Source of the DNA: Heliocidaris erythrogramma
Lineage: Eukaryota > Echinodermata > Echinoidea > Camarodonta > Echinometridae
Direction of reading: 5' to 3'
Assembly (NCBI GenBank): GCA_025617745.1
Contig: CM046870.1
Coordinates: 26,662,806 to 26,726,805 of the forward strand
Length of the DNA stretch: 64,000 bases
The notes beneath the pieces were generated by a model. The model was not told where the DNA came from. It made no database searches and saw only the letters and a program-made list of their open reading frames with translations. Shown here one piece after another: positions 11,824 through 22,121 of the stretch. The stretch's first letter is position 1. Every line of letters starts with the position of its first letter. Both the position numbers and the translations under genes were made by a program.

Positions 11824-14800
11824 CCATAACCATCACAATCAATTGTCATCCTCATCGTCATTGGAACCAATAATCCTCCTCCATCTCCTCAACATCATTT
11901 TTCTAATCATCATTTCTTATCATTCATCACCATCATCACTATTCATCAACACCATCACCATCGTCATCATCATTACCATAACCATCGAAATCAATTGTCA
12001 TCCTCATCCTCACCATCATCATCATTATTTATCATCATCATCATCATTCAGCATCATTATATATTTCAACTCACCTGTAACTGTTCAAGCGAGCAACTGA
12101 ACTGTATATCTTGGGTGCCTCGATGCCCCTGCTCCGCCTTGAGATTTATGAGATAGGTTGGCTCGTTGATCTTATCAATGTGCTTGTTCTGAGCATGAGA
12201 AAATAGAAAGAAAACAGAACATTTCCAGCCTACTCCTGATTTGGAAGAGTCAAATATGAACAGAGAGAGAGAAGAAAAAAAGAGAAGGATTTTATGGTAA
12301 AATAAAAGGCCAGCTCGAAAATTAAGACATTCGGACACAGAGTGAAATACTCCTACAAAGAAATAATGGCATTAAAAAAAAAAAATGGTTGGCAGCTTTG
12401 ATCAGTATTTTCACCAGTGTATGACTCCCTTGGTGCTTATACCAAGTGTGAGGGATCTCGGAACAAAAAAAACCAAGTGCAAATTCTCTCCAACAAGGGT
12501 ACCGACAAGGGTAATAAATGCATGTATTTCAACGCATACTTTCAACCTCTAAAACTGTTTTCAGCCTCCCAAATCACCACCTGTCTGATCTCAAACAAGA
12601 CCATAATTATTTCACTCCATAGCTACGTTTATACGGGACTTGTGATTTCGAAACTTTAAGTTGGGAATCTCTAAGTGAATGAATCAACGACTCACTGAGA
12701 TAACTACGGTCGTTGTTCTGAATTACAAGTTGAGCGATCGTTGTTTAACATGAATGAAGAGGCCATTGCTAACGACGAGTTTGCTAAACTAAACCTTTAT
12801 TCTGTCCACACGGTCCATATCTACGACAGAGGACCCCCGCTGCTCTTGGGTTCAGCGTTAACTACAAGCTGGCTTGTGGTTCTAGAACTACAAGTAACTT
12901 AAAGTTTCGAAACTACGAGTCTGTTCATACAGTCTCAAACTACAAGCAAAGCTTATAGTTTAGCTCCCTTCATGTGAACCTGACAAATGCAGACCAATAA
13001 ATGTGTCCATTTGTACTTTCAACCTAAAAAATTGCTTAGGTCCTCTCGATCTCCCCCGCAAAGCCATATTTCTTTTAAATGTGAACAATGCGTAAACAAT
13101 TTTCTGCCAGAAGGCTGACTATAATTCTTATTAATCACTTTACTTGTTCTGAAAGTTGCAATCATTTTGAAATGGTCAGTCACTCACCAAGAATTTCTCT
13201 TGGTGAGCCATATCATTTCAACTAACACGATTTACTTTTTCATATTTCAACAATGGGGGCGGTATTTAAGAGCTCAATTTGCTATGGCTTGATGCCATCG
13301 ACTGAAAGTCTAGATCAGTATAATGATCCACTTTAACATAGTGTCAGACATTGCAATTTTAAATGAAATAGAACCAGAAATATTCTAAAATCGTTTGGAT
13401 AGCAAGAACGAAGCAACACCATAAAGGCAAATGCCGAGTGAAATATTAATTAAAATAATAAATAAAGTAATAATAATAATAATAATAAAAGGATAGTTAG
13501 AGAGAATTGGAATGCAATATTTCTTGCCTCTTGATCAGAGCAGACAATGATCCCTGTGTAAATATCAACCCATCACAAGCTCTCAAGTTTTTTTCCTAAA
13601 AATTTAGATAAGGCACACATTCATTGATTTTGTCAGGTCAAATAGATATTGATGCCAACAAAACAAAAATTGGCTTACATATGAATGCATGTCTGAATAA
13701 ATGTTTGCATAAATTAATAATTGTATTTATAGGAAGAGATAAAATTGATTCTCAGTTTATTCTCCTTTACAGCTTTTTTCCCCCTTAAAGATAAAGTTTA
13801 GTTCTAGTCATGTGATTACATTGTGAAAGAAACTGTCTCAAAGCAATTGGGAAAGGTTGATCATGTCTACATAAGAATTGGTGTATACTGTGAGGTTTTG
13901 GAATCACCAAAATGATAAGAAATGGACCCAATCTCGCAGAAGCGCATATCACTGGACAAAGAAGTGTATATATGGGACTGCACACAACAGTGGCATGAAT
14001 GTTCGGCCTGAACACTTCAGCTACTTGTCGTCATATTTTGAATATTAAGGCAATCCAGTAATCATTTTCAGGGGACATTTCTACTATGATGTTCTTCCAA
14101 ACTGAAACTAGAAATGTGCATTGCTGGGGCCGCGCAATGCTAAATGTATCCCCCGGCACTGGCAGCAATTTGAAGGAGGGACAAAGACCCTCCCCCATCC
14201 CCTCCCTCAAACAAAAGGATGGTGTAGAAATTAGATGTGTAGGTTTCACTAAGACACATCTTCATATACAATTTGAAAGAAATGTGTTGAGAGATATACC
14301 AAGATACATCTCCATACAAAATTTGAAAGAAATCCATCAAGAAATGTGGCCTGCAGAGTGCAATCACGCCATGCCCTGAAGTATGACCTTTGACCCTATA
14401 AAAGACGGAACACTGGTGGCAGCATCACCAAAAACTATAGGTTTTTAGATTACACCAAGAGACACCTTCATGCAAAATTTGAACGAAATCCGTCAAGAAA
14501 TGCAGAAGTCAGAGTGCAAGAAATGGAAAAATGACCTTTGACCCTATATAAAAGACGGGACACTGGTGGCAGCATCACCAAAAAGTACAGATTTTTAGAT
14601 TACACCAAGGGACACCTTCATGCAAAATTTGAACGAAATCCGTCGAGAAATGCAGAAGAGTGCAAGAAATTGAAAAATGACCTTTGACCCTATAAAGGAC
14701 GGAACAATGAGGGCAGCATCACCAAAAATTAAACATGTGTAGATTATACCAAGATACATCTCCATACAAAATTTGAACAAAATCCGTTGAGAAATGTGGC

Positions 14801-17800
14801 CTGCAGAGTGCACTCACACCATGCCCTGAAGTATGACCTTTGACCCTATAAAAGACGGAACACTGGTGGCAGCATCACCAAACACTATAGGTTTTTAAAT
14901 TACACCAAGAGACACCTTCATGCAAAATTTGAACGAAATCCGTTGAGAAATGTGACCGCCAGAGCGCACACAAGAGTACACACAAGACATCTATCAAAAT
15001 ATGACCTTTGACCCTATAAAAGACGGAACACTGGGGGCAGCATCACCAAAATCTATAGGGTTCCAGATTTTACCAAGAGACACCTTCATACAAAATTTGA
15101 ACAAAATCCGTTGAGAAATGTGACCGCTAGAGCGCACACAAACTATCCCCAAAAATATGGCCTTTTACCCTATAAAAGACGGAACACTGGGGGCAGCATC
15201 ACCAGAAACTATAGGGGTCCAGATTTTACCAAGATACACGTCCACAGGAAGTCTGAAAGAAATTCGTCGAGAAATGTGACCGCTAGAGCGCACACAAGAA
15301 TGTGACGCGGCGGCGGCGGCGGCGGCGGCGAAACGCTGCTGAATCCAAAGTATCCTCCGGCATACTGCCGGGGGATACAATAAGAGCAATGAGAGCATTC
15401 ACAAATTATTTTTAACCTTTCCCAGAACTCAACTTTCTCTTTAAAATGAAAAACATGGTGATATCATATTGGCTGTGATGAAAGATTGTACCAGAAGACA
15501 GAACATCAATGCTCACCTTTAGGTAGAAATCTAACCTCCAGTCCACATCAACGATATGGGGCGGTGTATGACCGATGTTGCTCAGCATCGACCGGATCTC
15601 TTGTTTCTTCTCCTGGAAGTGTTTGAGGAAGGCATCTATCCTATCTTGGCTGAACTTGCTGTCTTCTAAGATGGAGCTATTTTGAGGCAAAAAAGTAGAT
15701 GTGAATTACGTCTATATTTGATCAAGGAGTTTTGACCAAGGAGTTATAACTCCTTGATTTGACATAGTTTTGATACACTTGGCAGTGTTCAATTTCTATT
15801 TGATCACCGACATGTGTATTAATGTATTTTATGCACAACCAAAATATTGTAAGACAGAAACGCATCCAATGGCTCAGATATTAGAACAGCTGTGATAATT
15901 GCTTACGTATTATGTACATGAAAAATCTTTAAGTTATCATGAAATTGAAAGTTTTGAAATTGAAATTGAAACTCTGAAAAGTTTGACTTCAATGTTTGGA
16001 TTTCAAATAGTTATTCATACCTGTATGAGGTACAGTAGAATTTGTAAATTTTGTTCTCAGGAGTGTATGATTTCTGTAATCTATTTTATATATGCTTGCC
16101 CCCGCCCCCTTTCTTGAAGTTGGATTGACAATGCAACACCTTGCATCTAGTGGAAAGAAAAGAAATAGGGGGAAAAAGCAGAGACTGAATGAAAAAGAAA
16201 AAGGGGGAAAGGAAAGTGAAAAGAAGAACATGCAAGCCTTTCTCCATACCCCATCCTCCCCTGCTTGGTCGCATAAGTCCCTTACATGCTCCCTTGCATT
16301 TAATCTACCGGTATCCGGTTAGACGAGACAATGCTACAGTACTGCCTGTATCCACTTGTACCAACCTGATGGAGCTATTATCTGCATCATGTTTAGCTGC
16401 TTCTAGCACCAGAGTGTAAAGAGCTGCATAGCTTTGCTTCAAGACGGCTGGTTCAACAGCGGACAGTGCACTATCTGAAATGAAAATAAATTTGCTATTT
16501 TTGAAGAGTATAAATCTTCAAATAAATATATCAACAAAATATTGACAGACAATGCAACCAATACAAAATACAGGGCTTGACACTAGCAGGTGAGCGGTAT
16601 ATATAAGTCCCCAAATTCCAACTTTGGTTTAGTTACAAGCTACTGTTATAAGCTACTGAAATCCTTGCATCTGAATGGCTGAGAGCGAATTTGTCGGTAA
16701 AAATCACTGACCAGACACCTGATGAAACGCCCCCAGGACCCAAAATATTTTGAAACATTGGGCTCATGCATTCAGACCGAAAAAATGTCAATCCAAAAAC
16801 GTCAAGCCGGAAAATTTTAGTATGGAGGCCCGCCAAACAGTTTTTTGGAGATAAACTATTTCTTTGACAAAACTGCTAATAGGAGAGAGTTTGCATAATA
16901 TCATTGCCAATTTAAAAACAATACTACTAGAATTAGAAGTTCTAACTAAATGAAAACTCAATACAGCCCAGAGTACTAAAGAATAACAAGAATGTGACTA
17001 GAAAGAAGAGGGTGAAAATGAGATGAAGAAAGCAGATTCCTCATGAGAAATTACCCCTTTTGACCATCTACTTCAAAGATTCACCGTGCACCGTCTACTT
17101 TTGTTTTCATAACAGTTTTTGTTATAACCCACACGTATGCGCACCGCTCCAAAAACGCACGTAGTTTGTGGAATTAGCTGCGCGCGGCCATTTTGTGACA
17201 TTTCCGTGTAAGATCGTTGCCTAAATTTCACTTTTTCGCGCGTGGGTACGTTCTTCACGTCTTCTCATCTTATGCATATTCATTTTTTCCCTGTCCAGCT
17301 GTCGAATGAAAACTTGGGTTGTCAATCGTACCTCTAGATTCAGTAAATCAAGCTCGTTCCAAACATATATAATTTGCCACTATTTGATGTCAGTAAAATG
17401 CAGCAAAATTGGCCTCAAAATAACCTTGTTTGTCATATAATCGGTTCATAAAATCATGGTTTATTATTTGTTGCCATGGTGATTTTTCAATGTTTTTCAG
17501 GTATCAACATACATTTATTTTTATTGATTTTCATCCACTCTTCAAATTGTTCATTTGGTTTTACAAGTCTTATTCGATAGTTTCATTTTTATTAGCCCCC
17601 AAACTCGAGGTAGTTTCACCAACTTTCCTCTTTATTTTGACCGTCATCCGGAAATTCGTCGGAAATTACACAATACGGATACAAATTGCAGTGTGTGAGG
17701 TGATATTTCATGTTTCAGGATATTGTTAACGATTTAATAACAATGTTACGTCGATTCGACGTTATTTCGGTGGATTTTGAAGAGTTTAAAATTACAAGCA

Positions 17801-20800
17801 AAAGCAGCAATCCCCCATTTCTATCGAGATATGGATTAGCCGTACGCCGCCTGCATTGGGGTAGCAGAAGTCCGGCTTCCCGTAGCGAGCGTTGCGTTTC
17901 ATGCGGGATTCTCAGTCATGGACAAGATGATTCAACATTGGATATAAATTTATACTAAAATTCCATTAAATGAATTACATCACAATTCCTCCATATTCAG
18001 TTTCTTTAAAGTGCAATCATTCGATTTTGCATATGTTTCAGGTGATATATTGGCTTAATTTTGAGAAAAAAGGAAATTTCAAGCTATTTGTACCCAAAGA
18101 AATGCTACGTACATGTACCACTGCCACATACATAATGCACTGCTCTGACAAAAACAGAGTCAAATCATCCGAGGGTGCTCCAAATTTCCTTATTTCTCAT
18201 AATTTTAGGAGTTTTAGATCGAAAACATTTCAAAAATCCAATCATTACATTTTGTAGAAACTGAATATGGAGGAATCGTGATGTAACTCATTTAAATGGA
18301 ATTTTAGTATAAATTTATATCCAATGTTGATGCATGTTTATTGTCCATGACCCAGAATCCTGCATGAAACGCAACGCTCGCTACGGGAAGTCGGACTTTT
18401 GCTACCCCAATGCAGGCGGCGTACGGCCAATCCATGTCTCGATAGAAATGGGGGATTGCTGCTTTTGCAGTGATTTCAAACTCTTCAAAATCCACCGAAA
18501 TATAGTCAAATCGACGTAAAGTTATTATTAAATCGTTAAAATATCCCAAAATATGAAATATCACCTCACACACTGCAATTTGTATCCGTATTGTGTAATT
18601 TCCGACGAATTTCCGGATGACAGTCAAAATAAAGAGGAAAGTTGGTGGAACTACCTCGACTTTGGGGGCTAATAAAAAAACAACTATCGAATAAGACTTG
18701 TAAAACCATATGAACAATTTGAAGAGTGGATGATAAACAATAAAAATAAATGTATGTTGATACCTGGAAAACCGTTGAAAAATCACCATGGCAACAAATA
18801 ATAAACCATGATTTTATGAATCGATTATATGACAATCAAGGTTATTTTGAAGCCAATTTTGCTGTATTTTTATGATATCAAATAGTGGTAAATTAGATAT
18901 GTTTGGAACGAGCTTGATTTACTGAATCTAGAGGTATGATTGACTACCCAAGTTTTCATTCGACAGCTGGACAGGGAAAAAATGAATATGCATAAGACGA
19001 GAAGACGTGAAGAACGTACCCACGCGCGAAAAGTGACATTTTAGGACACAAAATGGCGGCGCCCGGCTAATGCCAGCGGTGCGCATACGTGACCCACACA
19101 CAAAACAAATGGGATATCTGACCTCGATGAGGCAAAAATTTGGCTGGGATAAATTGCCTTGTTGTTGTCGTCGTTTCATTTATCCTTTTGTAAGCTTAGT
19201 CTCCAAGATGGGAGAGTCTCCGATATCAGCCGTGCACCTCTACCATGACTAGCCAGGATTGGCTTCGTGAATGTACAAAAAAAAAATTGGCTATACGCCT
19301 TCTACATCACAAAGCCAGGCGTTCTTACCCAGCAATCTAATTGCGCACGGGTTAGCAGGACTGGAAAATGCCCTGAAATAACACTTTTCTGATAACTCCC
19401 GCGACCGACAGGTCCTTCACCACAGCGTTTCCTCCTAGGACAACGTTTAAAATTAGAATGTCTTTTTGATCGTACGTATTTTTACCAAAAAAGATCATAA
19501 GAAATTTCCGAGAACTCAACAGTGTTTGTGTGTATCCATGCCTCCTCTTGTCATGCAGATATGGCATGACAATGGATACACACAAACACTGGTCAGTTCT
19601 CGGAAATTTCTTATGAACTTTTTTGGATTTTTTGGTAAGATATGGGGGGAAAATAAGATAAATATTTTAAATACTTGCTTTCAAATTCAGCCCTTAAAAA
19701 TCTCACTCCTACCTCAAATGGCCGTTAGGAAGAACTTTTGATATTTTCAGCAAAATCCAAAGTCAAAATCTTGTCCAAAACCGGAGAAATCCCCGCCGAT
19801 TTGTTTCGCGATCGCGTGTTGTTTACATACTGCCGATGTCTTAGACTAAAATCGGCCAATAACATTTTTGTCCACGAAGAAACTCGGGATCGCAAGCGCA
19901 CACCGATCTTTACGATCGCGCACACAGAAAATCGGGACTTTCCGTGTATGCCACATAGGGACCGAATTTTTAAGGACAAAACTCTTTTGGGGAGATGTCA
20001 GCGCCCGCGGCGGCCAGGAAATGTACACAATGACTCCGATAGCTCGTTTCGCGAGAATCAACAGTAAATTACGGATTTGATTTTTGGAAATATCTTTTCC
20101 AACATCGGTGAGTTGAATTTATTGTATTTCTTGGATATTTAGTGGTCGGTTTTTGTAAATTAAATGCCGATTTTGAGTGAATGTTTGTGACTTTTGTGCA
20201 GTGGTGTTTTAAAAAGTTGAGGTGTATGACTGCCTACATTATACACACGAAGTATAGGAATGTAGCTATGAGTGGTTCCAACATCGGTGAGTTGAATTTA
20301 TTGTATTTCTTGGATATTTTGTGGTCGGTTTTTGTAAATTAAATGCCGATTTTGAGTGAATGTTTGTGACTTTTGTGCAGTGGTGTTTTAAAAAGTTGAG
20401 GTGTATGACTGCCTAAATTATACACACGAAGTATAGGAATGTAGCTATGAGTGATGGCTACCACTCACGGGTACATTACTGTAAAATAGTTGGTATTTTC
20501 TGTCGCATGTACTAAAGGTATGGGGGGAAAAATAAGATAAATATTTTAAATACTTGCTTTCAAATTCAGCCCTTAAAAATCTCACTCCTACCTCAAATGG
20601 CCGTTAGGAAGAAATTTTGATATTTTCAGCAAAATCCAAAGTCAAAATCTTGTCCAAAACCGGAGAAATCCCCGCCGATTTGTTTCGCGATCGCGTGTTG
20701 TTTACAAACTGCCGATGTCTTAGACTAAAATCGGCCAATATAATTTTTGTCCACGAAGAAACTCGGGATCGCAAGCGCACATCAATCTTTACGATCGCGC

Positions 20801-21561
20801 ACACAGAAAATCGGAACTTTTCCGTGTACGTCATAGGGACCGAATTTTTGAGGACAAAACTCTTTTGGGGAGATGTCAGCGCCCGCGGCGACCAGGAAAT
20901 GTACACAATGACTCCGATAGCTCGTTTCGCGAGAATCAACAGTAAATTACGGATTTCATTTTTGGAAATATCATTTCCAACATTGGTGAGTTGAATTTAT
21001 TGTATTTCTTGGATATTTTGGGGTCGGTTTTTGAAAATTAAATGCCGATTTTGAGTGAATATTGGTGACTTTTGTGCAGTGGTGTTTTAAAAAGTTGAGG
21101 TGTATGACTGTCTACATTATACACACGAAGTATAGGAATGTAGCTATGAGTGATGTCTACTGACATTCATGGAACGATGCCCAAAATCTGACCAAATATG
21201 AAAATAATTTTTCCCCTTGGCTATTGTAAGACTTATATTTTCTTCTTTATTTAACTTTTATCTCTTTTCTTCTTTTCCTCCTCCTTCGCAATTTCTTATT
21301 CTCGTATTCTCATTTTATTCTCCTGAACTTTCAACTTAAATCCTCTGTCTCATCACCATCATCATCATCATCATCATCCAGCACCAATTTAAGTGTATGG
21401 GACTGAAAAAATAAAATACTAATTTACTCACCATTTTTACTACTAGTTTCTGATACATCTGAGAAAAGTTTCTGTAGCAGTGGTTCATACACCTTATCAG
21501 GCACTCTAGCAGAGCTACCAACCAACTGCAAACCTTCTTGAATTTCCACAGAAATGTCCAT
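9786..21561 (-). CDS. commd3: COMMD3, COMM domain-containing protein 3 (five exons)
   Basis: Joined minus-strand exons: 21561-21432, 16474-16366, 15676-15517, 12188-12075 and 9848-9786. They total 576 nt, 191 codons plus TAG, close to the human length of 195. All junctions are GT/AG and keep frame (phases 1, 0 after AG|C, 0, 0). Residues 1-118 form the helical N-terminal region. Residues about 120-191 are the COMM domain, with the diagnostic HIVDVDWRLDF, then FSCSLEQLQDLVGKLKDATK. COMMD3 is a subunit of the COMMD ring of the CCC/Commander complex, which supports endosomal recycling of membrane cargo and modulates cullin and NF-kB activity; this is family knowledge. The gene lies downstream of bmi1 on the same strand. 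Introns are full of repeats (see separate entries). The start is the first ATG of the homologous region; sequence further upstream stays open into the assembly gap, so an extra upstream exon cannot be excluded. Confidence 0.92.
9987..10335. mobile_element. MITE with tagggGTGGGA / tagtcccagcactac termini
   Basis: Begins aggggtgggagtttcgggta and ends gggtacccggtttttagtcccagcacta. The ends are imperfect inverted copies, with further inverted CGGGAACCCG/CGGGACCCGGG blocks inside. About 350 bp, non-coding, downstream of commd3 exon 5's acceptor within the last intron. Confidence 0.5.
10516..10780. mobile_element. long-hairpin MITE (cactatgaac ends), copy 1
   Basis: Near-perfect palindrome: cactatgaacatggcgaac at the left, inverted at 10760-10780. 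Each arm is about 115 bp and contains tacagctcctcattgtacc and agaacatcccttcattgct; the loop is near 10640. A second copy is at 25678-25944. No coding content. It lies in the last commd3 intron. Confidence 0.75.
10840..12055. repeat. (ATC)n higher-order array in last commd3 intron
   Basis: About 1.2 kb of CAT/ATC-rich sequence. A larger unit is superimposed: caattgtcatcctcctccat, then ctcctcaacatcat, then tcttatcattcatcaccatc, then attcaccaacaccatcacc, repeated six or more times at irregular 115-240 bp spacing. It gives meaningless His/Ser or Asp/Glu frames. One edge lies about 15-20 bp from the exon 4 donor. Confidence 0.8.
12075..12188 (-). CDS. commd3: commd3 exon 4 (COMM domain)
   Basis: Acceptor tctcatgctcag; 38 codons from NKHIDKINEPTYLINLK to FSCSLEQLQ; donor gtgagt. 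The (ATC)n array of the next intron begins within about 20 bp of this donor. Confidence 0.92.
12610..12975. mobile_element. degenerate foldback/MITE
   Basis: The segment at 12625-12662 containing gatttcgaaactttaagtt reappears inverted at 12896-12931 (aacttaaagtttcgaaacta). Arms about 37 bp, spacer about 235 bp. In commd3 intron 3. Confidence 0.5.
14235..15300. repeat. ~150-bp tandem satellite, each unit with DR1 + TATA
   Basis: At least six adjacent units. Markers per unit: caccttcatacaaaatttga, then gaaatccgt.gagaaatg, then atgacctttgaccctataaaagacgg, then acactgggggcagcatcacca. TGACCTTTGACC occurs at 14384, 14532, 14678, 14834 and 15002, with a degenerate form at 15159, so spacing is 146-168 bp. 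It lies in commd3 intron 3, and its TATA strand is opposite to commd3. Confidence 0.8.
15305..15331. repeat. (CGG)n microsatellite
   Basis: About eight CGG units directly after the satellite array and about 190 bp from commd3 exon 3, inside intron 3. On the transcribed strand it reads CCG. Confidence 0.8.
15517..15676 (-). CDS. commd3: commd3 exon 3 (start of COMM domain)
   Basis: Acceptor aaaatag|C. The AG|C split codon restores serine, giving SSILEDSKFSQDRIDAF and ending HIVDVDWRLDFYLK before donor gtgagc. The tryptophan (residue 126) and following RLDF are hallmarks of the COMM domain. Confidence 0.92.
15720..15764. repeat. short hairpin AAGGAGTTATAACTCCTT
   Basis: The exact palindrome aaggagttataactcctt is preceded by a second, partial copy (caaggagttttgacc). 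The same hairpin recurs as aaggagttatgataactcctt at 53080-53101. Lies 45 bp from commd3 exon 3. Confidence 0.6.
16366..16474 (-). CDS. commd3: commd3 exon 2
   Basis: Acceptor ttttcatttcag; codes for SALSAVEPAVLKQSYAAL and then LEAAKHDADNSSI, matching the COMMD3 segment around 'DPVVLKH' and 'LEAGKH'. Donor gttggt after ATCAG. Confidence 0.88.
16628..16741. mobile_element. truncated CCAAT-core MITE
   Basis: Has the core (gcatctgaatggctgagagc) and one GATGAAACGCCCCCAG terminus, but the left terminus is missing. In commd3 intron 1. Confidence 0.6.
17130..19093. mobile_element. 2-kb foldback element with ~850-bp inverted arms
   Basis: Left arm 17130-18005 is repeated in inverted orientation at 18256-19093 with roughly 90% or better identity by eye; the loop is 18006-18255. 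Outer part is CpG-rich (cgtatgcgcaccgct, cgcgcgtgggtacgttcttc). Each arm carries a related reading frame running towards the loop, starting MSYNRFIKSWFIICCHGDFS. In the right arm a frame of 161 codons is open (18789-18304, minus). In the left arm it is broken into two frames (17430-17729 and 17710-17958, plus). Its protein matches no family I recognise. Sea urchins are known to have long-TIR 'TU' foldback transposons; whether this belongs there is not established. It lies in commd3 intron 1. Confidence 0.75.
19486..19628. mobile_element. short palindromic MITE
   Basis: cataagaaatttccgagaac...gtgtttgtgtgtatcca is mirrored by tggatacacacaaacact...gttctcggaaatttcttatg. About 140 bp, near-perfect hairpin. 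Adjacent to the tandem block beginning at 19641. Confidence 0.65.
19641..21160. repeat. 640-bp CpG-rich tandem duplication with an extra partial copy
   Basis: Copy A 19641-20273 and copy B 20520-21160 are nearly identical. Between them 20275-20455 repeats only the last ~180 bp. Each full copy has a CpG-rich half (tttcgcgatcgcgtgttg, cagcgcccgcggcg) followed by AT-rich sequence. A donor-like CATCGGTGAGTTG occurs in all three (GT near 20108, 20287, 20995, plus strand). No recognisable protein. It resembles a duplicated promoter/first exon or a transposon body; undecided. In commd3 intron 1. Confidence 0.7.
21432..21561 (-). CDS. commd3: commd3 exon 1 (start codon)
   Basis: ATG at 21561 begins MDISVEIQEGLQLVGSS; 43 codons plus one base, ending AATG before the donor gtgagt. 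Aligns with the N-terminal helices of COMMD3. Only 60 bp from the 500-N gap, so the promoter is probably in or beyond the gap. Confidence 0.85.
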
Positions 21562-21621
21562 TTTGGAGCATACAGGAAAGATAATTACGCCTACTCCGCT
21601 CTGTGAATTTGGAGACCAATC

Positions 21622-22121
21622 NNNNNNNNNNNNNNNNNNNNNNNNNNNNNNNNNNNNNNNNNNNNNNNNNNNNNNNNNNNNNNNNNNNNNNNNNNNNNNN
21701 NNNNNNNNNNNNNNNNNNNNNNNNNNNNNNNNNNNNNNNNNNNNNNNNNNNNNNNNNNNNNNNNNNNNNNNNNNNNNNNNNNNNNNNNNNNNNNNNNNNN
21801 NNNNNNNNNNNNNNNNNNNNNNNNNNNNNNNNNNNNNNNNNNNNNNNNNNNNNNNNNNNNNNNNNNNNNNNNNNNNNNNNNNNNNNNNNNNNNNNNNNNN
21901 NNNNNNNNNNNNNNNNNNNNNNNNNNNNNNNNNNNNNNNNNNNNNNNNNNNNNNNNNNNNNNNNNNNNNNNNNNNNNNNNNNNNNNNNNNNNNNNNNNNN
22001 NNNNNNNNNNNNNNNNNNNNNNNNNNNNNNNNNNNNNNNNNNNNNNNNNNNNNNNNNNNNNNNNNNNNNNNNNNNNNNNNNNNNNNNNNNNNNNNNNNNN
22101 NNNNNNNNNNNNNNNNNNNNN
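21622..22121. other. assembly gap (500 N)
   Basis: Exactly 500 N, a size typical of a placeholder gap. It lies between bmi1 and commd3, immediately 5' of commd3 exon 1, so the commd3 promoter and the physical join of the two genes are not directly observed. Confidence 0.99.

Noticed and set aside
10913-12100. Long His/Ser-rich frames on plus and Asp/Glu-rich frame on minus
   Set aside because: Pure products of the (ATC)n array inside a commd3 intron; no codon bias beyond the repeat.
9786-21561. Another COMMD family member instead of COMMD3
   Set aside because: The segments VLKQSYAA, LEAAKH, LEDSKF and DLVGKLKDATKSLE correspond to COMMD3 and not to the other COMMD proteins I can compare; the bmi1 linkage supports it.
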